DNA of 64,000 nt from Maniola hyperantus (taxonomy: Eukaryota > Arthropoda > Insecta > Lepidoptera > Nymphalidae): contig NC_048546.1 in NCBI RefSeq assembly GCF_902806685.2, forward strand, positions 9,504,534 to 9,568,533. The letters are read 5' to 3'. A program made the translations under genes and the position numbers. Numbering within the stretch: position 1 is the stretch's first letter; each line of letters opens with the position of its first letter. The notes under the pieces were generated by a model, which saw only the letters and a list, made by a program, of their open reading frames with translations, ran no database searches and was not told the DNA's origin. Positions 20,251 through 30,502 of the stretch are shown here, piece after piece.

Positions 20251-20389
20251 ACAGTACGCGACAGGTCGAGATGACAATGGGAGTGGGGACGCCCTGCATA
20301 CCCGCACAGTACCCGTGAATGACGTGCGGGTGTGTGGGCGTCCCCCTGCCTCTTATCCCGATTGCCATCTCGACTTGTTGCGTACTATA
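20251..20389. mobile_element. GC-rich palindromic MITE, family A
   Basis: Left end ACAGTACGCGACAGGTCGAG, right end ATTGCCATCTCGACTTGTTG then CGTACTATA. The GC-rich interior is shortened relative to the 32019 copy. Confidence 0.9.
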
Positions 20390-20469
20390 ATATGGTATAG
20401 GTAATGTGAATTTTGGAAACTGGAAATTTTGACGCAAGTGCCAACAACAACTGTCCGAAGTTTCAACTC

Positions 20470-20559
20470 AATTGGATGGACAATGCACGAACGCATGGGT
20501 GCGTGGGGTGCGCCCCCGCCTTACACCCCGATTGCCATCTCGACCTGTCGCGGACTGTA
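20470..20559. mobile_element. GC-rich MITE (family A), right half
   Basis: Retains GGGTGCGTGGGGTGCGCCCC and CCCCGATTGCCATCTCGACC followed by TGTCGCGGACTGT. The left arm has been replaced by unrelated sequence. Confidence 0.75.
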
Positions 20560-20700
20560 TTTATCTAATGAGAAACTACTAATTTTGCGGCTCCTGTGAT
20601 CAAACCTTTCATTTCATTCATTTACTACATTTACGAGGATTGGAGTTGCAATGCCGTATGACGTTGAGACCGACAAAACGTTCACTAAGGTTCACTATAA

Positions 20701-20813
20701 CTTTTCCCCTGCCGTCAAGTTGGCACCATTGCTTTGTTTGCTTTATTCCTTAGAACTTAGGGTTCATTATTGTGTGATTTGCAATGGTGCCAAATATAAC
20801 GTCAGGGGAAAAG
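20701..20813. repeat. 113-bp hairpin repeat
   Basis: The left arm (20701-20732) contains CTTTTCCCCTG and TTGGCACCATTGC. The right arm (20781-20813) is its reverse complement over about 32 bp with a few mismatches. A ~48-nt spacer separates them. It is probably the core of another MITE and lies directly beside a half copy of family B. A 91-codon ORF across it is an artefact. Confidence 0.65.
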
Positions 20814-20833
20814 GAAACGGACTGTACATACGT

Positions 20834-20920
20834 ATGAGGGACAGAGACGCTCTACGAAGCCGGAACATCTTTCTTATAGTCGATGTACAATGTACAATGA
20901 TATTTCCTGCCGGCTACTTT
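20834..20920. mobile_element. MITE family B, right half
   Basis: Matches ATGAGGGACAGAGACGCTCT, GTCGATGTACAATG and ATTTCCTGCCGGCTAC at the family's right arm. The left arm is missing. Confidence 0.65.
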
Positions 20921-21786
20921 ACATGATTGGGCACCTACATCCTACATTGGTATTCCGTTCTTCGAGCGTCATTTTTCAGACACAATATAAAAAATTTAAT
21001 TAACATCATTCGTTACGTTATTTTAAGCTTTTTTTTATAAACAATACCAAACAGGAACAGCGTGTCGATAAGATCTCGAAAATTACAGTGAAGATAGAAA
21101 AGAAAAGTTTACGCTAATAAATGTCTTGAATTCTTTCGCTTCAGTTGTAAAGCAAAACTTTTATACTGTTGTTTCGCAACTAATTTATTAAATTAATTTC
21201 CTGAAGAATTCGCTCGGAACTCGTTGAAAATTATACTTGTTTCTCAAATAAGATCCACGTGAGGTAACAATACTTGGTGGAATCGTCTTTATTTAACTTG
21301 TATTTAATATCAAAGACGTGTTTTGAAGTTCCCACGTATCCCGCGGAGAAGTTGAATAAGTTTAGAATTCGGAATTACGTTTGTGTTTGAATTTAAATTT
21401 ATTCTGGTGCGAGTTGTTGGAGCGAGTTTTGATAGTACCTACGCGTTAATGGATACAGCAAAACTTGCATGTTTACTATTTAATTAGAAAAAATGTACTC
21501 CTACATATTTCTAGTAGGTACCTACTCGTATTTACCTACTCTCCCTGCTGATTATTATAAGTACAGCTACTATAATAATATTATCAAAAAATCTGGGCCA
21601 AGCGATTGCAATAATAGGTGATTAAGTATATACTTAGATCGTTAGGCACTTTTCAGAGATTAGTACCTATATTATTCTGTAGCTTACTTAAAGTCCTGCT
21701 TTCTCTTATTTTTTTAATACATAATAGAGGTTCCTTACAAAAATTTTTAAGGATAAAAAGAGTATTTAAACTAAGGAACCTTTTTT
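20921..21786. other. Unassigned AT-rich stretch
   Basis: No repeat boundary or coding signal. The region includes TAGGTACCTACTCG, typical of the motif enrichment in this window. Confidence 0.35.
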
Positions 21787-22023
21787 TTAACGCTGCAAAA
21801 TGCGTTTACGCATCCCCCCTCCTGGAAGCCAGCCAGCTAACCAGCCAGGCAACCAACTGGAGGGAAGGTATGTGGGACTCGCCGGCCGAGTGGCGACCGG
21901 AATACCCACTAAAACCCAGCGGCACTCCTGCGCGTCGTCTGGTGACTGGGTCACGGGAACGCCGAAGCAAAGACTAAAGAACCTAAAGCATTTTTGATAT
22001 GCTGGCATGAAATCACTACCACC
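21787..22023. other. GC-rich unassigned segment
   Basis: Open reading frames exist on both strands. The minus-strand frame reads FGVPVTQSPDDAQECRWVLV and then a Trp/Pro-rich stretch, but no domain is recognised. A GGAAGGTATGTGG string resembles a plus-strand splice donor. It may be a decayed repeat, an untranslated exon or a chance island. Confidence 0.25.
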
Positions 22024-22269
22024 CAGGGCCGGCTTAAGCATATTTGGCGCCGGGGTGCGAAAAATAGCCTGCATCCCCGAGCTCTCGAGGGCTATGGGGC
22101 TCTTGGTCCCGTGGCATTTTGCCCGGCTTGTCACCCTATTAACCACTGGCTGTGCCCACGGCTCCGCTCGCGTGGTCTCAGTGTAGTAAGTTTAGGTCAT
22201 CTTGCGCCCCCTAGGATTCTGCGCCCGGGTGCACCGCACCCCTTGAACCCCCGGCTAAAGACGGCCCTG
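22024..22269. mobile_element. Non-autonomous hAT element with perfect 8-bp TSD
   Basis: Ends CAGGGCCGGCTTAAG and (reverse complement of right end) CAGGGCCGTCTTTAG: imperfect terminal inverted repeats of the hAT type. Perfect 8-bp target duplications CTACCACC lie at 22016-22023 and 22270-22277. At 246 bp it has no transposase and depends on one in trans. GC-rich interior; ORFs across it are artefacts. Confidence 0.92.
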
Positions 22270-22277
22270 CTACCACC

Positions 22278-23240
22278 ACACGGTAGTAATAGAACTATAC
22301 GCGAATATAATTTGCTCGTACGTACTACGCAACCCCGTGCCATATTACGAGTAGGTACTAGCAACTCCCTCACTAGTTACCAGCAACGTAACCGTAACAT
22401 CCGCGGTTGCCTCTACACGACTCGCTTAATTATACGTACAACTGATTATCCAAGTTTGATCAAACTTTCCACTATATTCCCACCGCTGAACTTAAAATAG
22501 GTATAGAAGTGATAATGGCGCTCAATCTATTGTCTTTCTCTAAACTAAATTATTTAGAGTGTGTGCATCTCTTTTTTATATTAAAGTATAATAAGTAAAT
22601 TAAAGTAATAAAAAAATTTGAATCAAATACCCAATTAGGCGACACTTTCCCAGTATTAATACCTACTGTTACGTACCGTTGCCATTTCTCCTACCTTAGT
22701 TGGAATTCTATGGTTTCCACTCCGTACACGTAGCCGCAGCACCTCTGGGGTTTGTGGAACGCGATGGTCTTGGATCATTTCCTTCGGTATTACGGCATAG
22801 TAGGCTAGAAATGAAGTGGTTTACCCAACTTTGTTGTTTATAAACGCGATGTAAGTTTGCCGTATTGATTCTGTAAGTACTATGCGTGCACATAACCATG
22901 AGACCAGCTGTTAACTTTTGTTAGCTGTTAGGTATGATATTAACTGTGTTGTAATTATGTGGTAGTGAATTATTGCCTGCTAGGTGCGGAGTTGAAAAGC
23001 TGCGTGTACCAGTGTTGGGCACCACTTTAGTGTGCTTCTGCGTGGTTTGTTTTTTTAAATATCCTATTGCAATATCCTAAAATCTTAGTAGGGGTCTACG
23101 GTAAACACCAGGGCCTACGTTGTAGGACCTATATGCAAAATCTCACGTTTCTAACTTTCTACACCCAGTGATTTGAGCTATGCCTTTATATTATGTCAGT
23201 TAGTCGTCAAACCATACATACCCATAATTACCTACACATA
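22278..23240. other. Unassigned stretch
   Basis: No recognisable coding sequence or repeat boundary. The frame that opens in the hAT element runs out by 22500. Confidence 0.35.
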
Positions 23241-23722
23241 CTAGCTGACCCGCCCCTCCTTCGCTCGGGTGGAATTTAGAAAATCGAAGTGGGAGTTGAA
23301 TTTCCAAAAATCCTGAAACACATATTTCTTCATTTGTGACCGACAACCAATATACCAATTTTCATGGAAATAGTTTAAAAAATTACGGACTTTCATACAC
23401 ACTGTCATCCCCTATTTAGCCCCCGTGGGAGTAGAATTTTCGGAAATCGTGAAACAATTCCTTTTTTTATTTTTAACCGAAAGCTTAAATACCAATTTTC
23501 ATATATTTAACTTTAAAAATGACGGACTTTCATACAAATTTCCATTTTCCATTTAACCTACTTAGGGGTTGAATTTCAATAATTCTTTCTTAGTGGATAC
23601 CTACTACAAAGAACACACCCTCCAAATTTCATGTCTCTAGGACCAGTGGCTTAGGCCGTGCGTTGATAGGTATATAAGTCAGTTAGTCAGTCAGTCAGGA
23701 CTTTGAATTTTATATATACCTA
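23241..23722 (-). mobile_element. Long Helitron-like element with internal duplication
   Basis: Minus-strand CTAG end at 23241 followed by CTGACCCGCCCCTCCTTCGC. The other end is GTCAGTCAGTCAGTCAGGAC and TTTGAATTTTATATATA. The body repeats a ~140-bp unit (near 23283-23424 and 23434-23555), each with an AATACCAATTTTCAT-like block, ACGGACTTTCATACA and CCCCTATTTAGC or equivalent, and then joins the usual TTCTTAGTGGATACC module. Confidence 0.75.
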
Positions 23723-23723
23723 T

Positions 23724-23943
23724 CTAGCTTATGCTTGCGACTTCGTCCGCGTGGACTACACAAATTTCGAACCCCTATTTTACCCCCTTAGGGTTGAAAT
23801 TTTCAAAAATCCTTTCTTAGCGGATTTCTACGTCATAATAGCTATCTGCATGTCAAATTTCAGCCTGATCCGTCAAATAGTTTGAGCTGTGCGTTGATAG
23901 ATCAGTCAGTCAGTCAGTCACCTTTTCGTTTTATATATTTAGA
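23724..23943 (-). mobile_element. Helitron-like element (GGTGACTGA subfamily)
   Basis: Minus-strand copy: CTAGCTTATGCTTGCGACTT, CGTCCGCGTGGACTACACAA, ATAGCTATCTGCATG and (AGTC)n CACCTTTTCGTTTTATATAT, ending GA. It abuts the preceding element, a second head-to-tail pair. Confidence 0.88.
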
Positions 23944-24335
23944 AGATAAATTCTCACCCTGTATTTCACCGAAAGGTAATTAATGTTATTTTTATCGATC
24001 TTTCGATAGCAAAATGGTGAATCACAATATCACATCGACACGCCAAAACAGATACCGAGACGTCAGAAAGATCTATGGTTACAGAATTCGGAATCCGCGG
24101 TGGAATTAAACGTTTACGTTATCGTAAATTATTCTCAGAGTTTATCGCTAGTGAATATTTATTACAGACGTAATTAGGTTTGTGCCTTCAAGGTTTGCAT
24201 AACGGGAGTAAATAGATTAAACATTCCCTAAATATGTGCAGGAATAGAGAGATTTCGACTTATGTTAGGATACTTTACAATCCTACCGCGAATGTTTAGA
24301 GATTCTCTATGTGGTTGAATCAGATAATATGAGAA
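23944..24335. other. Unassigned stretch
   Basis: AT-rich, with no repeat boundary or coding signal recognised. Confidence 0.35.
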
Positions 24336-24484
24336 CCTGATGGCAATCGGTGTATGAGGCGGGGGATCGCCGCGCACACCCGCACGTCACCCGCGCTCTC
24401 CCGCACTGGGTTAGCCCAGTGGACGTGCGGATGTGCGGGGCGTTCCGTCCCCGATTGCGATCTCGACCTGTCGCAACTAATACC
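24336..24484. mobile_element. GC-rich palindromic MITE, family A
   Basis: The left arm is truncated to CTGATGGCAATCGGTGTATG. The interior has CACACCCGCACGTCACCCGC, and the right end CCGATTGCGATCTCGACCTG then TCGC. The 87-codon ORF across it is an artefact. Confidence 0.85.
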
Positions 24485-26012
24485 TATTATAATTTTTTGA
24501 TCACTTCCCTGGTTTGCTGGGGTACGCCAATGCTACGTAGATATCGAGTAGGGGTAGGTATATATGTATGTATAATAAACTGTCATACCCCTTCCAGGTT
24601 ATCTTGCATTTAGAAATTTAAATAATCTAAATATCTGCGTAAAAAATTAAATTTCTTTTTCAATCAAAAAATAATTATACGTAGGAAATTATAAATTTCC
24701 CTAATTGGGAGGGAAACTTTGAATGTTTTGATAAGAATCTTAAACTTCGGACACAATATTCCGATTAGGGCTCCAGAGGTCCAATAAAATTGAAAAGATG
24801 AAACCGCTCAGGGCAATATAGGTAGGTATTTGATCAACTCTTTGGATTTAAATTTTTCGACATTTCTCTCGATTTCATCTCTTTTTGCTGTCGCAATCCT
24901 TTTGAAATAAAAGCACTTAAATGTCTTTGAAAGTGTTCTGCTTTTCCGAAAATTATTTACCACCGTGATTGTTAATTTTCTGTGAAATTGGTTCCTAATA
25001 AAAATATTTGCCAAAACCAAATTTCAGTTATAAAATTTGTTTTCTTTTAGTAGTGACTATTTAGACGGACCACACCATCAACCATACCTTAGCCACAAGT
25101 GGGCTCAACCCCAATTACTACGAATGATCACGGTATGGTCGGTCAAAAGTGGTTCCGTTGAAGCCACGATGTGATCAGTATTGGCCGTTCGCAACCATTG
25201 AACGCTAATGCAAATAAATTATTATACAAAATATATACGAATCTAATTACTTACCTACGCTTACAGTAGGCGTTCTTGCAAGACTTTTTGATCGGCAATA
25301 TTTTTATCGCGGTGGTGTGCTTATGATTTTGGCTCGTCTTAAAGAATCTTTATAAATAGTTACCTAACCTTAAATTGTATTCAAATTTTCTAAGGGCCCT
25401 CTCAAAATGCAAGCTTTTGGGAATATTAAAAATTAAAATACTTCGAGTAACTTTTCCTGCCCCGCATTCGAGTAAAAATATGCTAAAGATAATATTTTTA
25501 TAGAGAGAATTTGTGTCGTAATCTAGGATCAGTCCCTAACTGTTGTTTTATAGCCTTCACTGTACAGCGCCGGCCATATGGTGTTATGGTGACAAAAAGG
25601 ACTTTTAGTGTGTTTTTATGGCTACATTGTAACATTGTGCCCTGGGCGTTATTTCAATATGGTTTCATGATGTTTATTTTAATGAAACATGTTTAAAATT
25701 AATTGCTGCACTTTACGGATGTCATCTTATACAAACAATAACAAACTGAATACAATGTACCGATGAATTACTTTCGCCATTATGATATTCTACAGATACC
25801 AAGGCCTCGGTATTTATATTATGGTAAAAATATTTAATGGTAATGGAAGATTCCCTATATTGTAATAAAACCATAGTTAAGGTTATATTTTAAAGCGTAA
25901 TAAATTTTTAAAATCCTAACGTGGGCCAAGGGTTAGAAAGTGACCTTTAAGGGGGCTCAGGACGGTGCTTTCTTCATACAAACGTAGGAGGGTAATTACT
26001 ACATTTGATAGT
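24485..26012. other. Unassigned AT-rich stretch
   Basis: About 1.5 kb with no repeat boundary or coding signal. CATACAAACGTAGGAGGG near its end resembles a motif in the 3677-4582 element. Confidence 0.35.
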
Positions 26013-26174
26013 GTGGCTAATTCCGTTGTACACAATCTCTAAACTAAACCAAAATGGCACGTCTAAATCTATTGCTATCCCTTTCATAATGTTGCTTGCG
26101 AAAAAGGAGAGCACTAGATTTAGACCTATTAATTTAGTTTAGTTTAGAGATTGTGTACTAGAGAATCGGCCCCA
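26013..26174 (+). mobile_element. Palindromic MITE, family K copy 1
   Basis: The left arm reads GTGGCTAATTCCGTTGTACA and CAATCTCTAAACTAAACC; the right arm GTTTAGTTTAGAGATTGTGT and ACTAGAGAATCGGCCCCAC. The interior has TCTAAATCTATTGCTATCCC and GGAGAGCACTAGATTTAGAC. A sister in opposite orientation lies at 58012-58172. Non-coding. Confidence 0.9.
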
Positions 26175-26635
26175 CTGTACGCCAAAACTAAGTATTATAT
26201 CGATTAATCTCGTCATTACCTAGGTTTATTGATATATGAAACATTGAAAAAAATATTGATTTTAAAGTTACGAGCCTCAAAAGATTCCTATTTTAACACT
26301 AAATTTATGTCTTTGGGCGTAAATAAATAAGATTAGGGGGTATGAAAATTCTAAAGAAATTTAACATCAAACATAGTTTATTTATTCATTAGTTGAAATA
26401 ACTATAATTTGCAAACACAAACTCAGTAGTTTTTTCTCAAAAATACTTTTCCTAAACCCTTGATTTCGGTGAAAATCATCGTGCCTCTCACCTTTCTCAT
26501 ACAATATCAAGTGAAAAGCAAACAGGTTCGGTCGAGCGTACTGCGTCACCTTAAAGAAAGACGTTAGCTCAAGCGGTTCCAATGCATATTGTTTTTTTGC
26601 AAGACAGGCGAATCCCTAACAGGTAAGCCTACAGC

Positions 26636-26770
26636 TTTTTTTTAAGTTGCAAGATAGGCTTGAGCTTGACGACAATCATGCTTAGAAAAGCAATGATGAG
26701 GTCTAGGTTGGAGCGCGCTTGCCTAGAATATGCCTATTCACTCTTGTTTTGAAGAGCATTCCATACCTTA
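26636..26770 (-). mobile_element. Jockey/CR1-like LINE 3' end, second lineage
   Basis: The minus strand encodes FKTRVNRHILGKRAPT then a stop, the same C-terminal context as YNMGLFKGRTNKFLKGRQRI at 44826-45180 but a different lineage. A short 3' UTR and an A-rich tail (T run at about 26636-26642 on the plus strand) follow. 5'-truncated. Confidence 0.7.
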
Positions 26771-27310
26771 GCGGTTCGTACCAGCTACCTATCTTAAACT
26801 GCATCACTTACCAGTCAGTGAAATCGCAGTCAAGAGCTAATTGCCAATTTCTGGCATTCTCTTCTAACAGTCCGTAAAACCTTAGTCTAATGAATTGAAA
26901 TTGGCAGCAAAGTTTCCTACCCAATCATTTTGCAGCAGAAACTGATTAATACATCAAAGTGTCAGGACATAAAGGGGCTAATGTAGCTAGTCACTAATCA
27001 GCCAATAAGTGTTTTGTTCACTCGCGTCATTGCCTTTTGTTAGCGTTAATCAGACCATCGCGTCGGTTGCCTTTCATAGTTTTTCTGCAGATAAGCTCAG
27101 GGCTCAAGGCTGAAGGAATGTATTTTTGCGGTCGCACGCAACCGTGTCACTCAAATGACTGATGCGCATGTTTCAGCTTCTTTTTGTTTGGCAAAGATTA
27201 AAAACATTCAGAGCATTTATGTACTATTGATGCACCTAATTCTTTTTAGGGTAGGGTAGGGCTATTTTTAGCGTATTCCTATTTCATACATTTATCTCAT
27301 TCATAAATAA
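26771..27310. other. Unassigned stretch
   Basis: No repeat boundary or coding signal recognised. Confidence 0.35.
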
Positions 27311-27465
27311 CTAGATGATACCCGTGACTTAGATTTAAATTTATTTAAATCCTGCGTAATCTCCGATATTCCGTTTATCTCCATCTCAAAGAAAGCTCGT
27401 GCAAAATTTCGTCAAATCAGATAGTGTGTCTGATAGACAGACTTACTTTCGCATTTATATTTTAT
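27311..27465 (-). mobile_element. Decayed Helitron-like element
   Basis: Minus-strand CTAG end (CTAGATGATACCCGTGACTT), CTCCGATATTCCG centre, GACAGACTTACTTTCGCATT and TATATTTTATATATA terminus. Strongly diverged. Confidence 0.6.
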
Positions 27466-29048
27466 ATATACTTATATTTTATACTTAGTATGGATACTGT
27501 AAAAGTGATTCTCGGTTAAATGTCTATGTTGTAATGTTGTATATTATGTCTCTTCTGACCATCGTGTGTCGGTTGAACGTTCGGCAATTTCGTTTTAAAA
27601 AAGCACCTTTACGTCTTTTTTTACAATCAGATGAATGCAGAGTTAAACTGTGAAAGACCTGTTAAAATCAAAGCAGGAATTATAATTTTTATTTTTGGTT
27701 TAAATAAGTGTAGGTACTATTTTTGAACGCAGTTTATATATTATGCATTGCTTATAAATGGTAAAATAAACTGTAACAAAATACCTAAAAGTACCATCTG
27801 CTTCGCATATTTTATTCTTTGTTGCCAAAATAAGCCGACAAAGGGCGGACTCCTCATGGCGTGCAAAATGCTTAACACATTGCGACAAAGCTACACATTT
27901 ATGACAGTGTAAAAACAAAAGTCCCTTTAATTACTGCTAACTGCTACTAAATTGCTACCGGCTAAGCTGAAGCAATTTGATTTTTGTCTGCCCTTCATTA
28001 TAATCGCAATTTGCCATACATTATTAGCATTGGTTACGATTATAATTTTTTCTTAGATTACAGGTTATTATATTTTAAGGTTCATCGTTTTGATATAGAC
28101 ACTTTTTCTTTTCTTTTCATTTCATTAGGGCTTTCAGCGAAAATAAAAAGCTGTTCATTGAAAATAGTTTATCAGTAGGCACACAATATGTACCTACTTA
28201 CTGACATCGATGATTTGTGGTCATGATCGCATACTAAGAGACGAATCGCAGAAAGCGCTGTGATTTTTCCGGTTCTAGAGCTATACTATGACCGGAAAAA
28301 TCACAAAAGTGAATGCAGCGCATTTTTCTATAGCTAATGCTATTGACTTTAGCAGAAGTCAGTGTTCACAATATTATCTATTTCTCTATGTATCTTATTT
28401 CTCATTGCTGAGGGTTTCTCATTGCATTGTGATCCCTTTTTTCAATCGAATAATGGCAAAGCTTTTTTTTATGGTAATGTAGTGCATTTTCGGGACCTTC
28501 CATAATTATACGATTTGACTAAGAGTGCCAATTTAACTCTAAGGTTTAACAACTAATTAATTAAAAGGGATAACAATAGCTGGTAATCTTCTACTCTCGC
28601 GATTTTACGAAACGGTCGATGCTGCTGAAATAACTCAGTATTTTCAGTATTGATATATTGGCTGCGCCACTTTCCACTTTGGAGACTTTTTTGCCCGTTT
28701 GCGATCATCTTAACAAGAGGTCCTACTCCTAACTCCTAATCCGAATTACGATAAATTTTGTTTACTATGACCTTACTTACTTCACCTTTTTTAACCTAGT
28801 TATAAAGATTAAGCCTTCGCAACTCGACAAACTTAAATACAGACAAAAACTCGGGCGTCCTGAACGATAAGCTTCTAAACTTGGTAGTGTTACTAAGAAA
28901 GTATGTAAGAGTCACAGAGTAAGGATAGTATAATATGTACCTTCCAGAGGTTCAACGAAGCCGTTTAGACAAAGCAATCGCGCGGTAACCGGTAACAAGT
29001 GACCCGGGATCTGTATAGTAATACCGGAAGATTTACCACGTGATCAAA
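27466..29048. other. Unassigned AT-rich stretch
   Basis: Includes the hairpin at 28259-28305, listed separately. Other ORFs here (27700-27918 minus, 27984-28178 and 28288-28482 plus) lack recognisable domains. Confidence 0.35.
28259..28305. repeat. Perfect 15-bp inverted repeat
   Basis: TGTGATTTTTCCGGT at 28259-28273 and its exact reverse complement at 28291-28305, with a 17-nt loop. An outer GCGCTG/CAGCGC pair (28255-28260 and 28316-28321) extends the symmetry with a bulge. No repeat family is recognised. Confidence 0.75.
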
Positions 29049-29556
29049 AGCTGGAGATTGACTTGTAACGTTTGTTTGTAATGTACCATTTGAGCGTGTG
29101 TTTGTAATGTATTATTCGAGCTCTTGCGAGATTCTCTCGAGATTTGCTCTCGCGGTCACGTGACTTGTAATGTAGCACTTAAAAGGAATTTGCGAAAAAA
29201 CCGGCAGCCGAGTGGAACCAGCGATCACAGATATCTACTCGAGTGCCGCAGTGCTCGCATTACAAAGTATAGTTATAGATAGTTCAATCCACGAAGACGC
29301 GCCCCACTATTTTTCGTGCGCGGTTAGCCACGGTTGCGGGGAGTGATCTAAACTTAATTTATCTTCTTGCACGTGTGCCCACATCACTGATCAGTGCGTT
29401 ACGACTCACGATAGAACTCACACTCTCAGTACACAGCACATTTGCATTCTAACCGATTGGGACAAAGAGTGGGGATTGAACTATCTATACCAGTTAGTCT
29501 TTGGTTTGAGTTACAAAAACTCGATACACCAAAATGTTACAAGTCAATCTCCAGCT
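29049..29556. mobile_element. Unclassified 508-bp terminal-inverted-repeat element
   Basis: Perfect terminal inverted repeats of about 21 bp start AGCTGGAGATTGACTTGTAA. The subterminal region repeats TTTGTAATGTA-like motifs three to four times (29068-29175), as transposase-binding arrays often do. A second, inner inverted repeat pairs ATAGATAGTTCAATCC with GGATTGAACTATCTAT. No ORF encodes a transposase. Flanks share only AAA, so the target duplication is uncertain. Confidence 0.65.
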
Positions 29557-29761
29557 AAAGGTGTTGGACTATTGTATCTCACTATACTGTGTCGGAGTGC
29601 TTCCCCGAAGAACTAATTAATCCAATGAACATCGTCTTTGCACTAACGATGTTCGTCGTTTGCACCTCTTCCTTCGTCTCGATATTGACAAATTGTGTTA
29701 AGTATTGCCAGCCCTATGGGATAAATTTTGCATTGTTTAACCAAAATAAATAATTTAATTA

Positions 29762-29860
29762 AGTTCGCGACAGGTCGAGATCCCAATCGGGGCCTATAAG
29801 GCAGTGCGGGTGTGCATGGCGTTCCATTTCCGATGGCCATCTCGACCTGTCGTGTATACT
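29762..29860. mobile_element. GC-rich palindromic MITE (family A), short form
   Basis: Left end GTTCGCGACAGGTCGAGATC, right end GATGGCCATCTCGACCTGTC. The GC-rich interior is largely deleted. Confidence 0.85.
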
Positions 29861-30225
29861 ATACACTGATCGATAAAATAATAAAGAACAACAAAGTATG
29901 AGCCATTACATTTTTTTTTATAAAAGATAGTACCTATACCTACCTACCTACTCATTTTAGACATTCAGTCGTTAAACTAAATTCTAAATTATTACCTAAG
30001 GAAGAGTTATTTCCATTTCAAACAAAAATCATTTTTTATGAAGTCGTTTAAATTACTATGACATTAAGTTGTAGGTACCTAAGCCAGGACGAATTACAGC
30101 AATATGATTGCAGCTTGCAAAATTTTTAGTTTGGAATGACTCGTCTTTTAGTAGGATTAGTAGGTAGGTAGTAGGTACCTAGGTAACCTAGGTATGTCGT
30201 TATATTTTTACAGAATTAATAAAAA
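29861..30225. other. Stretch rich in TAGGTA/TACCTA
   Basis: Holds dense clusters such as TACCTATACCTACCTACCTA near 29932 and GTAGGTAGGTAGTAGGTACC near 30160. No gene. Confidence 0.5.
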
Positions 30226-30502
30226 CTAGCGATCCCGCCCCGGCTTTGCACGGGTACAATAAAGATAGGTATCTACTATAAGTTGTGTCTGTGGTCAGTG
30301 TGGTTATTTTGTTATAGTTCAAAAGAATGGGACAGCTCACAATCGGCTTGATTTCTGACATCTTGCACAATTAATTATTATTTAATTAACACAAAACAAT
30401 ATTAAATCCAAAACATTTTGCTTAATCCGTTACATAGTTTAAAAGATCAAACCGTACATAGGGACAGACGGCGGGAAACGACTTTGTTTTATATAATACG
30501 AT
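30226..30502 (-). mobile_element. Helitron-like element (GGCTTTGCACGGG subfamily)
   Basis: Minus-strand CTAG end followed by CGATCCCGCCCCGGCTTTGC and ACGGGT. The far end has ACATAGGGACAGACGGCGGG and AAACGACTTTGTTTTATA. Non-coding, with boundaries approximate at the high-coordinate side. Confidence 0.65.

Noticed and set aside
21787..22146. 119-codon minus-strand ORF
   Set aside because: Its N-terminal portion is the hAT element; the rest has no recognisable domain. Kept only as an unexplained GC-rich block.
21994..22500. 168-codon plus-strand ORF, the longest in the window
   Set aside because: About half is the non-coding hAT element, which lacks stops because it is GC-rich; no domain is recognised.
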